A program made the translations under genes and the position numbers. The notes beneath the pieces are model-generated. The model saw nothing but the letters and a program-made list of their open reading frames with translations, did not search any database and was not told the DNA's origin. From NCBI GenBank assembly GCA_028280505.1, contig JANQLO010000071.1, positions 47,561 to 111,560 on the forward strand: a DNA stretch of 64,000 bases, given 5' to 3'. The stretch is from Chromatiales bacterium. Its GTDB lineage: Bacteria; Pseudomonadota; Gammaproteobacteria; Chromatiales; Chromatiaceae. Positions 1 to 11,603 of this stretch are shown one piece after another (position 1 is the first letter of the stretch; each line of letters begins with the position of its first letter).

Positions 1-1
1 A

Positions 2-1543
<1,542 letters not shown>

Positions 1544-1704
1544 CGTCTACGCGCATGTCGCTCGTGTGGGCGGCATGCGTTAAAGAATTTGCAATCCCAA
1601 CTTCATCCGATTTGCGCGAATCGGAAACATATTCCCCCTAGCTTTGCATTCGCGCAGTGCGCACCCGAAACCTTGATCGGTTATCTGTATTTCTAGGGGG
1701 ATCC

Positions 1705-3030
1705 ATGAATAAAAACCTAATGTCATCAGTGATGGCATTTTCAGTAATGATCGGCGTCAGTGCCGGCACGGTTGCCGTTGCCGATGATTGGAAGCGCGAT
1801 TGGCGCGACAAGCGCGGATACCAGTATTGGGGCACACCCAAGGCTCAGCTTGGTCCGCGGCCCTTCTTTTTGGTCGACAATATGGACGATTCGCGCCTGA
1901 AGCGGACACTCAAGCAGTGCGAAAACGGTCCTTTCTATCGCACGGATTTTTCGATCGGCCACCGTGGTGCGCCTCTGCAGTTCCCGGAACATACGGTGGA
2001 GTCTTATGTCGCCGCTGCACGTATGGGCTCCGGTATTCTCGAGTGTGACGTGACCTTCACCAAGGACCGCGAACTGGTCTGCCGTCATTCACAATGCGAT
2101 TTGCACACCACCACGAATATCCTGCTGGATGAAGAACTGGCGCAGAAGTGTTCCGAGCCATTCACGCCGGCCGACCCTGCGACCGGCAAACCGGCCAGCG
2201 CCAAGTGTTGCACCAGCGATATCACGCTGGCCGAGTTCAAGACGCTCAAGGGCAAGATGGATGCGTCTGACCGCAGCGCAACCACGGTTGAGGAATATGT
2301 CGGCGGTACGGCCGACTGGCGCACCGATCTCTATGCCGGAACCGATAAAGCCAACAGCCTGGGTACGCTCATGACCCACCGTGAGAGCATTCGTTTGTTC
2401 CGCGATCTTGGCGTGAAGATGACTCCGGAGCTCAAGTCTCCGAGCGTTGAAATGCCGTTCCAGGGCGACTATACCCAGGAGGACTACGCGCAGCAGCTGA
2501 TCGACGAATACAAGCAGGAGCGTATTCCGCCGCGTAAGGTCTATCCGCAGTCGTTCAACCGCGAAGATGTGCTCTACTGGATTGAGAACGAGCCGGCCTA
2601 CGGTAACCAAGCCGTCTACCTCGATGATTCCTACTCGACCCTGCCGGCCGACGAATTCGAGGCCTTCATGAACAGCCGGCGCAAGCTACGCAAGTACATG
2701 GAAGAGTTGGTCGATCAGGGCGTGCAGATTGTCGCACCGCCGATGTGGATGCTGGTGACGACCAATGACAACGGTCGGGTCAAGCCGTCGAAGTATGCCA
2801 AGGCTGCGCGTCGTGCCGGTCTGGACATCATTACCTGGACCTTCGAGCGCAGCAATCTGACCGACGGGGGTGGCGACTGGTATCACCAGACCACCGAGGG
2901 TGCCGTCGAAAAGCCGGGTGATCGTTACAAGACCCTGGATGTGTTGGCGAAGAAAGTCGGTGTCCTCGGTGTCTTCACCGATTGGCCGGCCAGCGTAACC
3001 TACTATGCGAACTGCATGGGTTTGCGCTGA
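1705..3030 (+). CDS. Periplasmic glycerophosphodiester phosphodiesterase (GlpQ-like)
   Basis: Predicted to hydrolyse deacylated phospholipids (glycerophosphodiesters) to glycerol-3-phosphate and an alcohol. The ATG at 1705 is preferred to the upstream GTG at 1657 because an AGGGGG-type ribosome site lies just before it and it gives a clean signal peptide (positively charged start, hydrophobic core, cleavage near VAVADD). The mature part carries the GDPD signature: HRGAP around residue 86, followed by ECDVTFTKD and a catalytic-type His in CRHSQCD. A C-terminal segment ends in [16 protein letters not shown], typical of the TIM barrel's last strand. About 441 residues, longer than E. coli GlpQ (about 360), with extra sequence in the middle. 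It stands alone and ends in a hairpin terminator. Substrate preference cannot be read from the sequence. Confidence 0.88.
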   Translation: MNKNLMSSVMAFSVMIGVSAGTVAVADDWKRDWRDKRGYQYWGTPKAQLGPRPFFLVDNMDDSRLKRTLKQCENGPFYRTDFSIGHRGAPLQFPEHTVESYVAAARMGSGILECDVTFTKDRELVCRHSQCDLHTTTNILLDEELAQKCSEPFTPADPATGKPASAKCCTSDITLAEFKTLKGKMDASDRSATTVEEYVGGTADWRTDLYAGTDKANSLGTLMTHRESIRLFRDLGVKMTPELKSPSVEMPFQGDYTQEDYAQQLIDEYKQERIPPRKVYPQSFNREDVLYWIENEPAYGNQAVYLDDSYSTLPADEFEAFMNSRRKLRKYMEELVDQGVQIVAPPMWMLVTTNDNGRVKPSKYAKAARRAGLDIITWTFERSNLTDGGGDWYHQTTEGAVEKPGDRYKTLDVLAKKVGVLGVFTDWPASVTYYANCMGLR

Positions 3031-3057
3031 TCCGCGTTAGCCTCACCATGGGCCGAG

Positions 3058-3087
3058 AAGGCGCCGGTCGATGCCGGCGTCTTTTTT
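3058..3087 (+). terminator. Rho-independent terminator after the GDPD gene
   Basis: CGCCGG at 3062-3067 pairs with CCGGCG at 3074-3079 across a 6-base loop. The stem extends outward through G-T, G-C and A-T pairs and is followed by a run of T at 3082-3087. It lies 28 bp after the stop codon and 10 bp before the end of the convergent PilZ gene. Confidence 0.85.
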
Positions 3088-3096
3088 GGTAGGCCT

Positions 3097-3411
3097 TCAG
3101 GCTTCTTCGGTATAGACCGCCGGGGCCATCGTCTCGATGGTTGCCGCGGTTTCGAATCCGTCCTCGATTTCGTCGCAGCGTATCACCGCGACCTCGGCCT
3201 CAAGCGGAGGTGTGATCGGATTCTCGGGGCTGAGCGTGACTTGTAACCGGGCGCCCTGGTCGAGCGATCTCGGACTGATAAAGCGAATGCCGGTAGCACT
3301 GAGGTCAAGCAGCTTGGCCTGGTCGGTGAGTTCGGCTGCCGGATCGCGCAGTGCAATAGGACAGCGTATCGGCATGCGGATGAAATCGCGTTTCTCGGAA
3401 TAGTCGATCAT
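3097..3411 (-). CDS. PilZ-domain protein (c-di-GMP receptor candidate)
   Basis: A 104-residue single-domain PilZ protein. PilZ domains bind cyclic di-GMP through an N-terminal RxxxR and a (D/N)xSxxG motif. Here the N-terminal region reads EKRDFIRMPIRCP, giving arginines in the expected place, and DLSATGIRF supplies the second motif. There is no signal peptide or membrane segment, so it is probably cytoplasmic. The ATG is preceded by GAGGAA. It is convergent with the GDPD gene and lies upstream of, and in the same direction as, the Aer-like receptor gene's strand but about 110 bp from its start region. The target it controls is unknown; candidates include motility or exopolysaccharide. Confidence 0.88.
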   Translation of the reverse strand: MIDYSEKRDFIRMPIRCPIALRDPAAELTDQAKLLDLSATGIRFISPRSLDQGARLQVTLSPENPITPPLEAEVAVIRCDEIEDGFETAATIETMAPAVYTEEA

Positions 3412-3523
3412 TCCATTTCCTCACAAGATGTTGGGTCACGGTACTAAACTAACCACCACTGATAGTGCAGCCTAGTTCACCAACAATGAGAATGTCGGGA
3501 AGGAAAGTCATTGATCGGCAGTT

Positions 3524-5098
3524 TCAGCGCTTGAACCGATGGATTAACGACTGCAATTCCGCCGCCTGTTCCGATACCTGGTCGCTGGCTGCACGCGTTT
3601 CCTGGCCGCTAGCGATGAGTTTTGCCGCCGTCTCGTTAATGTGATTGACGTTGCGGGTGATTTCTTCCGAGACGTTGCTTTGCTCTTCGGTGGCCGTCGC
3701 GATTGCATGCGCCATGTCTTCCAGGGCCGCAATATGACCAAAGATGTCGGCAAGTTCATTGCCGGCCTGGCGGGTGTTCTCTACGCTGGTTTCGACCTGC
3801 TCGTGGCTTTGTTGCATGGCGCCCGAGGCTTCCCGCGCGGTCGCTTGCAGTCTTTCTATAGTGGCTTCGATTTCGGTCGTGGAAGCCTGGGTCCGTGCGG
3901 CCAGGGTCCGCACTTCGTCCGCGACGACCGCGAAGCCGCGTCCCTGGTCTCCGGCACGGGCAGCCTCGATGGCGGCGTTGAGCGCCAACAGATTGGTCTG
4001 ATCAGCGATCCCGCGAATAACGTCCAGCACCGCGCCGATCGATTCACTGTCTTGCTGGAGCGAGGCCATGATGTCGGTTGCGCGACTTACCCCGTCGGCG
4101 ACCTGGTTGGCACTCGCGATTGCGCGATCGACGGCTTTTTGTCCGGCGCGTGCACGTTGGTTGGTTTGTTCGGTTGCGTCGCTGGCGCTGTTCGCGCTGC
4201 GCGCGACCTCCTGTATGCTCACCGACATTTGTTCGACTGCGGTGGCGATGGTTTCTATTTCGTCCTGTTGTGCTTGCATCTCGTTGCTCGTCGCGTCTGC
4301 GGTACGATGCAGTACCAGGCTTTCGTTCGCGACCGTCGAGGCCGACTCGCGAATCCGACCCAGTACGGTGCGCAGCTGGGCCTTGAGTGTCTTGATTGCA
4401 AACAATAGGCTTCCGGTCTCGTCCTTGCGGCCGGTGTAAACGAACTGCATGGCGGGATTGTCGGCGACCTCGCGTGCTTCGTCGGCGGCCTTGCGCAGAC
4501 TGCGTAACACCCAGTGGGTGAGTAAACCGCCGCAGAGACTGACAAGAAGCCAGACCAGCGCCATCGGCCATGGCGCCAGCCGCAGGAGCAGGCTGCTGGC
4601 GATAGTGCCGACTGCCGCGACTGCTGAGAAACCCAGGGTCAGTTTTGCGGTCAAACCCAAGGTAGGCAGGCTTAGGGAACGTTTGTTGTCCGCCTGCCAT
4701 AGCTGTCGGTACAAAGCTTCGGCGCGTGTCACGTCTTCTTGCCTCGGTGTAACCCGCACGGATTCGTATCCGCTGATACGATCACCGTCGAGCGAGGGCG
4801 TGACGAAGGCATCGACCCAGTAATAGTCACCGTGTTTGGTTCGGTTCTTGACGACACCCATCCAGGGGTAACCCGCTTCGAGGGTGTCCCAGAGGTTTTT
4901 GAAGGCCGCGGGCGGCATGTCCGGGTGGCGCACGATGTTGTGGCTGGTACCTACCAACTCCTCGTGAGTGAAGCTGCTGATATCGACAAAGGCTTGATTG
5001 GCATGGGTGATCACGCCTTTGGTGTTGGTCGATGAAACGACCTCGATGCCGGGTAGCAAGGGGATTTCTTTGTCGGTCACAGGCAGATTTTTTTTCAC
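3524..5098 (-). CDS. Aer-like PAS-domain methyl-accepting chemotaxis receptor
   Basis: A 524-residue chemoreceptor. Residues about 15-120 form a PAS domain close in layout to the Aer redox/oxygen sensor (features [21 protein letters not shown] and [18 protein letters not shown]). Two hydrophobic segments follow at about 155-205 with only a short turn between them, so there is no periplasmic ligand domain. A HAMP-like linker and a long coiled-coil signalling domain end with the hairpin tip sequence [20 protein letters not shown]. Aer proteins bind FAD in the PAS domain and report electron-transport status to CheA/CheW; the same role is inferred here. No other che genes are in the window apart from the CheB-CheR fusion further right. 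It is divergent from the TerB gene. Confidence 0.92.
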   Translation of the reverse strand: MKKNLPVTDKEIPLLPGIEVVSSTNTKGVITHANQAFVDISSFTHEELVGTSHNIVRHPDMPPAAFKNLWDTLEAGYPWMGVVKNRTKHGDYYWVDAFVTPSLDGDRISGYESVRVTPRQEDVTRAEALYRQLWQADNKRSLSLPTLGLTAKLTLGFSAVAAVGTIASSLLLRLAPWPMALVWLLVSLCGGLLTHWVLRSLRKAADEAREVADNPAMQFVYTGRKDETGSLLFAIKTLKAQLRTVLGRIRESASTVANESLVLHRTADATSNEMQAQQDEIETIATAVEQMSVSIQEVARSANSASDATEQTNQRARAGQKAVDRAIASANQVADGVSRATDIMASLQQDSESIGAVLDVIRGIADQTNLLALNAAIEAARAGDQGRGFAVVADEVRTLAARTQASTTEIEATIERLQATAREASGAMQQSHEQVETSVENTRQAGNELADIFGHIAALEDMAHAIATATEEQSNVSEEITRNVNHINETAAKLIASGQETRAASDQVSEQAAELQSLIHRFKR

Positions 5099-5274
5099 GG
5101 CCGGTTTCCCTAAACTCGCTCCAATTGTTCTGGCTTTAGCGGCGACACGTTTGGTCGCTTTAGTGCGGGAAGTTTGCAGTTGATGTGCTTCGAATTAGCT
5201 AAAATTGCCTAACGTGTCGTTTTTGACGGTGTGATGGTTCATTCGGGGCGACATAAACCGGGAGGCCGATCACC

Positions 5275-5718
5275 ATGCTCGATCGAATCAAGGCATTTTT
5301 CGCCACGCCCGATGAAGACGCCGGGGACGACGAGGGCGCTTTGCACCTGGCGGCGGCGGTGTTGTTGATCGAGGTCGCCAAGGCCGATCATGCCCTCGAG
5401 GCGCTCGAATTGGATCGTATGAAGGCTGTGTTGCGGGATACTTGGGGATTGAGCGAGCACGATCTCGCGGATTTGGTCGAGGTTGCGCGTGATACCGCCG
5501 ATACCGACGTTTCGCTGCATCGACAGATCGATCTGATTAACCGCAACTTCGGGCCACAGCAGAAACTGAACTTGGTACGCGGCCTTTGGGAGGTCGCGTG
5601 TGCCGACGGCGAGGTGCATCATCATGAGGAACTTCTGGTGCGCCGGCTCGCCGATCTACTTTATGTCTCTCACAGCGATTTCATCCGTTGTAAGCATTTA
5701 GCGTTGGGCGGACTTTGA
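5275..5718 (+). CDS. TerB-family tellurite resistance-like protein
   Basis: A 147-residue all-helical protein of the TerB family. It shows the paired acidic metal-binding style repeats of that family: LLIEVAKADHALEALE near the N-terminus and GLWEVACADGEVHHHEE near the C-terminus. A GGGAGG-type ribosome site (ACCGGGAGG) precedes the ATG. Single-gene TerB-like proteins are common in proteobacteria and usually have no proven link to tellurite; they are thought to bind metal near membranes. The MFS gene begins 13 bp downstream, so the two may be co-transcribed. The function in this organism is unknown. Confidence 0.85.
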   Translation: MLDRIKAFFATPDEDAGDDEGALHLAAAVLLIEVAKADHALEALELDRMKAVLRDTWGLSEHDLADLVEVARDTADTDVSLHRQIDLINRNFGPQQKLNLVRGLWEVACADGEVHHHEELLVRRLADLLYVSHSDFIRCKHLALGGL

Positions 5719-5731
5719 TTCCACGGGTCTT

Positions 5732-6931
5732 ATGAGCGGTGAGCCTTGGTACCGCCGCTCCGCCGTAGTCATCGCTGCGGCGGGTTTCGTCGTGCTCGTC
5801 AGCATGGGGTTACGTCAGTCCTTTGGCATTTTTATGCAACCGATCGGTTGTGTATTGGGACTCGACCGTGAAGTGTTCGGGTTGGCGATTGCGGTACAGA
5901 ACCTTGTGTTGGGCCTACCGTTAGCCGGTTATCTTGCGGACCGCTTTTCACCTCGCAAAGTGGTATTCGCGGGTGCCTTGCTTTATGCCCTTTCGATGTT
6001 GCTCATGAGTGAGATTCAGGGCGCGCCGGGTTTGCTGCTGGTGCTTGGCATCCTAAGTGGTACGGCGCAATCGGCGACGACTTTCGTCGTCGTGCTGGGT
6101 GCCGTTGCCCGTGTCGTGCCGGAGAGTGGCCGCGCGCGTGCCTTTGGTTTGGTGACCGGGGTTGGGTCGTTCGGCATGTTCGCAATGGTGCCCCTGGCCA
6201 ATGATTGGCTACTCAATGGGGGGTGGAGCTGGGCGTTCGAGATGCTGGCCTGGACCGCATTGACCATGGTGTTTGCGGCATTGTTCATGCCGGACGGCCG
6301 GACGGATGATGTTGGTCGGAGGGTAAGGCTGAAGCCTCTATTGCACTCGGCATTGCGACATCGCGGCTATCTGCTGCTGATCATCGGTTTTTTCGTTTGC
6401 GGTTTCCACGTCGCTTTCATTGCGACGCATCTGCCGGCCTACGCGGTTGATGAAGGGTTGGATCGGACCACGGCCGGTCGGGCCTTGGCATTGATTGGTC
6501 TGTTCAACATCTTCGGGTCGTTGTTGTTCGGCTGGTTGGGTGACCGTTATCGCAAGACACGGGTGCTAAGCGCACTCTACGGCATACGGGCGATAGTGAT
6601 TGCCGGTTTCGTACTGATCCCTCTGAGCCCGGCCACTGCCTTGTGGTTTGGCGCTGTCATTGGCCTCCTATGGCTTGGGACCGTGCCGGTGACCAGCGGC
6701 TTGGTGGGTCAGTTCTTCGGCGTACGTTATCTCGGTACCTTGTATGGCGTGGTGTTCCTCGGCCACCAGTTGGGTGCCTTTCTCGGTGCCTGGTGGGCCG
6801 GACGGATGTTTGAGGCGACCGGGAGTTACATTGGGGTATGGTGGGTGGCGGCGGTCTTGAGTGTCGCGGCGGCTTTGATCCATGTATCGATTGATGATCG
6901 GCCGCAGACCTCCGCGACCGTATCGCGTTGA
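5732..6931 (+). CDS. MFS transporter (12 transmembrane helices)
   Basis: A 399-residue major facilitator with about twelve hydrophobic helices. The loop motif between helices 2 and 3 (GYLADRFSPRKVVFAG) is the MFS motif A, and a second copy, GWLGDRYRKTRVLS, sits after helix 8 as expected. The overall pattern resembles monocarboxylate/oxalate-type or YbfB-like permeases, but the substrate cannot be told. It starts 13 bp after the TerB gene without a strong Shine-Dalgarno sequence, which would fit translational coupling. It ends 7 bp before the stop of the convergent 4.2-kb sensor gene. Confidence 0.88.
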   Translation: MSGEPWYRRSAVVIAAAGFVVLVSMGLRQSFGIFMQPIGCVLGLDREVFGLAIAVQNLVLGLPLAGYLADRFSPRKVVFAGALLYALSMLLMSEIQGAPGLLLVLGILSGTAQSATTFVVVLGAVARVVPESGRARAFGLVTGVGSFGMFAMVPLANDWLLNGGWSWAFEMLAWTALTMVFAALFMPDGRTDDVGRRVRLKPLLHSALRHRGYLLLIIGFFVCGFHVAFIATHLPAYAVDEGLDRTTAGRALALIGLFNIFGSLLFGWLGDRYRKTRVLSALYGIRAIVIAGFVLIPLSPATALWFGAVIGLLWLGTVPVTSGLVGQFFGVRYLGTLYGVVFLGHQLGAFLGAWWAGRMFEATGSYIGVWWVAAVLSVAAALIHVSIDDRPQTSATVSR

Positions 6932-6938
6932 ATGACTG

Positions 6939-9900
6939 TTATGTCTGATCGAGAAAGCTTTCCATCGGTACCGGGTCGCAAACCGCCTGGCCTTGGATGC
7001 AGCAGATGCCGAGTTCGCAGAGCTGATCGATGATTCCCTGCGAGGTTGCGAATTCGGCAACAGTCTTGATGTCGAGTTGGTTGGCGATCTCGATGATCGC
7101 CTTGACGATGGTGCGGCTGAGTGGATTGGTCTCGATGTCGTGGACGAAGCTGCCGTCGATCTTGAGGTAGTCGACCTCAAGCACTTTGAGATAATTCAGC
7201 GAACTCATGCCGGAGCCGAAATCATCCAGTGCGATTTTGCAGCCGAGTTTCTTGATTCGAGTGATGAAGTTCTTGGCCGTCTCCAGATTTGAGATCGCTG
7301 CGGTCTCGGTGATCTCGAAGGCAACCTTGGTCGGGTCGATGTCGTACTGCTCCAGGCAGTCGTGTACGTGATCGGCGATTCGGGCATCGGTGAATGAAGC
7401 GCCGGACAGATTGACGTTTACGCAGGGGTGCGATTCGCCGTTACCGGCGGGCCGATACTGGTGCAGCGTGGCGAACAGGTTGTCGATGACCCACTCGTCG
7501 AGTTTTTGGATCAGCCCGTAGCGCTCGGCCGCCGGTAAAAAGCTGCCGGGCAGAAGGAGTTTGCCCTTGTGGTTGAACATGCGTAGCAGAACTTCCCAAT
7601 GGGTCGGTTCCGTTTCGTCGAAGGTTCTGATCTCGTGCATGTACAGCCGTAGGCGATCGTGATCCATCGCGTCGGTGATTTCCGCGACCCAATGCAGATC
7701 GGCGCGTTGCTGGGCGAGTTCCTCGTCGTCGGGAGTATGGATCTGAATGCGATTGCGTCCCCGCAGCTTCGCGGCGTAACAGGCGGCGTCGGCGTTCGAC
7801 ATGACATCGGTGATATGGCCCGACTCGGGGGTAAGCGCGACGATGCCGATTGAGATGCCGAGACGGAAAATCTTGTCTTTCCAGCGGAAGCGAAAATCCT
7901 CAATGGCGCCGCGGATCTTTTCTGCGACCATCTCGGCTTCGGCGAGCAGACAGCCTTCGAGCAGGATGCCGAACTCGTCGCCGCCCAGGCGGGCGAGGGT
8001 GTCGCGATGGCGGGTGTGTTGGCGCAGGATGCGGGTGACGTTTTTGAGCATCTCGTCGCCGGCCAGATGTCCGCAGGTATCGTTGACCACTTTGAATTGG
8101 TCGAGATCGAGATAAAGGAATACCGCCTCGCGTTTGCGCCCCTGCTGTACGGCATTGAGTGAGGTCGCCAGGCGTTTCTCCATTTCACGTCGGTTGACCG
8201 CACCGGTCAGATCGTCGTGACTCGACATCCATGACATGCGTGAGATGGTCTCGTGCTGGTCGGTCATATCGCGGAAGGCGATAACGGCCCCGTGCGCGTG
8301 ACCGGATCGGTCGGTCGTTATGCCGATCGAGTAGCTGATATGTAATTCCTTGCCGGATTTGCCCAGCAGGGTGTAATCGCCCTCGCAGTGTTGTTGGGTG
8401 CCGCTGGCAGCGAGAAGGCTGCGTACGATGTCGCTGATCGGGTCCTTGCTCTTGGTGTTAACGACGAACAGGTTTTCGAGCTTCTGACCCACGGCATCTT
8501 CGGCGCTCCAACCAAGAATCGCCGACGCGACCGGGTTGAGGTACTCCACAATGCCATCGACGGTGACCCGCACTACACCGTCGCCGATCGATTCCAGCGT
8601 AATTTGCGCCCGTTCCTTCTCTTGGCGAAAACGCTCTTGGGATTCGTACAGTTCCGTTGCATCGCTGAATACCAGTACCGCACCGGCGGCCCGGTTCGAA
8701 GAGTCTATGAAAGGCGAGATGTGCATCTGCCAGACCTGCTCGCCGAGTCGCACGATACTGCGGTGCGCCTGGTGCGAATCGATCACACCGAGCAAGGTGT
8801 CGCGCAGGCCATCGATTTCGAAGCGCCAGGGTAGCGCAATGATATGGTCCTGCAGCCGCATATTTTTTAGCGGAATCAGTTCGTCGACCTTGGGTACGAA
8901 TCGGGTGATGCGTAGGTCGTTGTTGACCACGATGAGTGGTGTATCGATACTGTTTTGAATGTTCTGTAGCTGATTGGCGAGCTTTTCGTACTCGCGGGTC
9001 TTTTCCTGCAGTTCGTCGTTCAGCGTCAGCAGTTCTTCATTCGAAGACTGCAATTCTTCATTGGTGGTCTGGAGTTCTTCGTTGGTCGATTGGAACTCCT
9101 CGTTCGATGACTGTAGTTCTTCGTTCGCAGCCTGCAGTTCTTCGTTGGTCGTTTCCAGTTCCTCGACCACGGTCTGCAAACTTTCGCGAGTCGAGAACAG
9201 CTCATGTTCCAGCGCCATCATGAGCTGTTTGTCTTCCTCGGTGTCTTCCGAGAAAGTGGCTTCGGCGTCGCCCTGCGGGGCGCGCGCGATCGATTGGAAC
9301 GAAATCATGACCCAACCCGGGCGGTTCGGATCGAAGGGCAGTACGATGATGCGCTGGGTGTTGGTGTCCTTGACCGGAATGATTACCTGCTCGTAAGTGT
9401 CGGCCGATAGGGCCGCTTCGCGTCGTACTTTGTACAACAGTGCGCGCAAGGTAGAGCGTACTGAGTCGTGTACCAACGTAAGGATGTCGAGGGAAGCCGG
9501 GCCGGAGCGTACCGTCATCAGGCTGCTCAGATCGCCGTAGCTGAACATGATTTCGTTGTGCTGGTTGACTACCGCGCTTGCCGGTGCGAAGCGCTTCGAC
9601 AGCAGGCGGTTGAGACGTTCTTCAACGGCCTCCAGCGGGGGCTGTGCGCTATCTGTCGGACGGGATATCTGCTGCTGAGAATGCCCCGGCAGCAAGTGCG
9701 GCAAACGGGCCCGGTGACCGGGCACATCGACCTTCTGGTAGATACGAAATTGCGCGGCTGCCGGGGTGAAGAGCTTCTCCGCCTGGGTATTACTCTCTGA
9801 CATGCCGAGCATCAAAAGGCCGCTCGGTTTCAGCGAGTAGTGGAAGGTGTCGAACACCTGACGCTGCAACTCGTTATCGAAATAGATCATGACGTTGCGG

Positions 9901-11135
9901 CAGCTGACCAGGTCGAGCTTCGAAAAGGGGGCGTCGCGGACCATGTCGTGCGTGGAGAAAACCACGTGATCGCGAACACGGCGGTTGACCGCGTAGCCGT
10001 TGGCGGTTTCCTTGAAATAGCGTCCCAGCACATGAGAATCGACCGAGCCGACCGCGTCGACGCTGTAGTGTCCAAGACGGGCGACGCCGAGCGGTTCGCT
10101 GCCGATGTCGGTGGCGAAGATCCGATACTCGATGCGTTGGCCTGTCTCCCGTTGGTATTCTTCGAACAACAGCGCGACCGTGTAGGCCTCTTCACCGGTT
10201 GCACAACCGGGTACCCAAATGCGTAGTTCGTCCGGTGCGCCGGGGCGCTTGAGGTAGGTGGCGAGTTGTTCACCCAGTGCGCGGAATGCTTCGGGATCGC
10301 GAAAGAATCCCGTAACCCCGATAAAGGCGTCGCGCGCGAGGTCATGGATTTCCTTGGGATTGTCCCGCAGGAGCTCGAGATAATCGTCCATGGTGAAGCG
10401 ATTGCACAGCGACATGCGACGACGGATGCGGCGTTGGATCGAGTTCTTTTTGTAATGCACCAAATTGATGCCGGTCTCACGTAACACCAGATCGATAATG
10501 ACGGCGTAAACATCGTCGTTCGCGGTGGTGACCAGGTCGGCTCCGGTCAGCTTGTTCTGATCCAGGTTGAGCAATGTTTCGGCCATTTCGGCGGGGGTCT
10601 GGATCAGGTCGGCCGCGTCGGCCTGAATCGCGGCGAGCGGCATACCATCGTATTTCGCGGATTTGGGGTCCTGGGCCATGGTGATGCCGCCGGACGATTT
10701 TATTTCGATCATGCCGGCTGCGCCGTCGGTGCCCGTACCGGACAGAATGATGCCGATGGCTTGCGAGCCCAAGTTCTCCGCCAGCGAGTGGAAAAAGCGG
10801 TTGATGTTCGGCTTCGGCATCGGACCGGTACGTGCTTCGGAAAGCTTGACCATCCCGTCGCTTATCTCGATATCGCGATTCGGTGGGGTGATATAGATGT
10901 TATTGGGCTGGGGCTGCAGCCCGTCTTCGGCATCGCTTACGTCCAAAAGGCATTCGCGCCGAATCAGGTCGACGAGCATGCTGGTGTGACTGGGCGAAAG
11001 ATGCTGAGCGATAAAGAAGGTCAGACGGTTGCCCATGCGCAGTGCATTGACCAACTCGCGGATTGCCTCGAGCCCGCCGGCCGACGAGCCGATGCCGACG
11101 TAGATCAAGGTGGATTTTTCTTCTGATTCTGCCAC
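6939..11135 (-). CDS. CheB-CheR-PAS-GGDEF-EAL multidomain signalling protein
   Basis: A 1398-residue protein joining chemotaxis-type methylation enzymes to cyclic-di-GMP turnover. Order: CheB methylesterase domain (about 1-195; GSSAGG with Ser17/18, His45 in AQHLS, Asp137 in GTGTDG, so the catalytic triad looks intact, but no receiver domain); CheR methyltransferase (about 205-480; VPGCATGEEAYTVALL and SCRNVMIYF); a highly regular coiled coil of TNEELQ/SNEELQ repeats (about 650-715); two PAS segments (about 720-970); GGDEF (RLGGDEFG, 1051-1055); EAL (EVLLR from Glu1181, EITET, DDFGSG at 1304, KIDGSF). Catalytic residues of both c-di-GMP domains look conserved. The start is GTG, 24 bp after the BLUF gene's stop, pointing to a two-gene operon. 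CheB/CheR-PAS proteins are known; the output of this one is unknown. Confidence 0.93.
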   Translation of the reverse strand: MAESEEKSTLIYVGIGSSAGGLEAIRELVNALRMGNRLTFFIAQHLSPSHTSMLVDLIRRECLLDVSDAEDGLQPQPNNIYITPPNRDIEISDGMVKLSEARTGPMPKPNINRFFHSLAENLGSQAIGIILSGTGTDGAAGMIEIKSSGGITMAQDPKSAKYDGMPLAAIQADAADLIQTPAEMAETLLNLDQNKLTGADLVTTANDDVYAVIIDLVLRETGINLVHYKKNSIQRRIRRRMSLCNRFTMDDYLELLRDNPKEIHDLARDAFIGVTGFFRDPEAFRALGEQLATYLKRPGAPDELRIWVPGCATGEEAYTVALLFEEYQRETGQRIEYRIFATDIGSEPLGVARLGHYSVDAVGSVDSHVLGRYFKETANGYAVNRRVRDHVVFSTHDMVRDAPFSKLDLVSCRNVMIYFDNELQRQVFDTFHYSLKPSGLLMLGMSESNTQAEKLFTPAAAQFRIYQKVDVPGHRARLPHLLPGHSQQQISRPTDSAQPPLEAVEERLNRLLSKRFAPASAVVNQHNEIMFSYGDLSSLMTVRSGPASLDILTLVHDSVRSTLRALLYKVRREAALSADTYEQVIIPVKDTNTQRIIVLPFDPNRPGWVMISFQSIARAPQGDAEATFSEDTEEDKQLMMALEHELFSTRESLQTVVEELETTNEELQAANEELQSSNEEFQSTNEELQTTNEELQSSNEELLTLNDELQEKTREYEKLANQLQNIQNSIDTPLIVVNNDLRITRFVPKVDELIPLKNMRLQDHIIALPWRFEIDGLRDTLLGVIDSHQAHRSIVRLGEQVWQMHISPFIDSSNRAAGAVLVFSDATELYESQERFRQEKERAQITLESIGDGVVRVTVDGIVEYLNPVASAILGWSAEDAVGQKLENLFVVNTKSKDPISDIVRSLLAASGTQQHCEGDYTLLGKSGKELHISYSIGITTDRSGHAHGAVIAFRDMTDQHETISRMSWMSSHDDLTGAVNRREMEKRLATSLNAVQQGRKREAVFLYLDLDQFKVVNDTCGHLAGDEMLKNVTRILRQHTRHRDTLARLGGDEFGILLEGCLLAEAEMVAEKIRGAIEDFRFRWKDKIFRLGISIGIVALTPESGHITDVMSNADAACYAAKLRGRNRIQIHTPDDEELAQQRADLHWVAEITDAMDHDRLRLYMHEIRTFDETEPTHWEVLLRMFNHKGKLLLPGSFLPAAERYGLIQKLDEWVIDNLFATLHQYRPAGNGESHPCVNVNLSGASFTDARIADHVHDCLEQYDIDPTKVAFEITETAAISNLETAKNFITRIKKLGCKIALDDFGSGMSSLNYLKVLEVDYLKIDGSFVHDIETNPLSRTIVKAIIEIANQLDIKTVAEFATSQGIIDQLCELGICCIQGQAVCDPVPMESFLDQT

Positions 11136-11159
11136 CGTGCTGAACTCATCACATCCTGG

Positions 11160-11603
11160 CTAACTGTTGGCGCGAAACAGTAATAACAATTTCTTTGCCC
11201 GTGTTTGATGTTCGAAAAAGGTGCGTGCCGTATCGGGGGTTTCGAGAAAGTCGGAGTAGCCTTCCAATTCGGTCAGGTCGGTACCGTCGAGATTCTGGAA
11301 TCCCATGGTCCACTCGGGGAAGTCGCGTGTGTCAAGGGCCTCGTCGAACAACGTTTTGACCTTTTCGTGGCGATCGTCTCGCTGAATGCGCTGGTACAGC
11401 GCGTGCACCGCGTCCGGCTCCCCCTCCAGCACCTGGAGGAACGACTTGTCTTTATACAGCAGCATGCCGGTGATGCCCAGTCGGTCATTTTTCTGTCGCG
11501 CCTGCTCGAGCAAAGCCGTCAATTCGTCCAGCGGCATGAATCTGACAGCGGTGCTGACATAAGCGAGATGGATCAGGGGGGTGTTTGGTGAATTGATATT
11601 CAT
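11160..11603 (-). CDS. BLUF-domain blue-light photoreceptor
   Basis: A 147-residue short BLUF protein, which binds FAD and senses blue light through a hydrogen-bond switch. The three residues central to the photocycle are present: Tyr15 (LAYVSTA), Asn39 (RQKNDRLGITG) and Gln57 (SFLQVLEG). The segment PEWTMGF matches the conserved W/M region near the C-terminal helices. There is no attached output domain. The gene lies immediately upstream of and co-directional with the CheB-CheR-GGDEF-EAL gene (24 bp gap), so light may modulate that protein. This link is an inference from position only. The 270-bp region before it presumably contains the promoter, but no clear boxes were recognised. Confidence 0.95.
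   Translation of the reverse strand: MNINSPNTPLIHLAYVSTAVRFMPLDELTALLEQARQKNDRLGITGMLLYKDKSFLQVLEGEPDAVHALYQRIQRDDRHEKVKTLFDEALDTRDFPEWTMGFQNLDGTDLTELEGYSDFLETPDTARTFFEHQTRAKKLLLLFRANS

Noticed and set aside
3524..5098. Chemotaxis operon around the Aer-like gene
   Set aside because: No cheA, cheW, cheY or flagellar gene is found nearby; the receptor is isolated.
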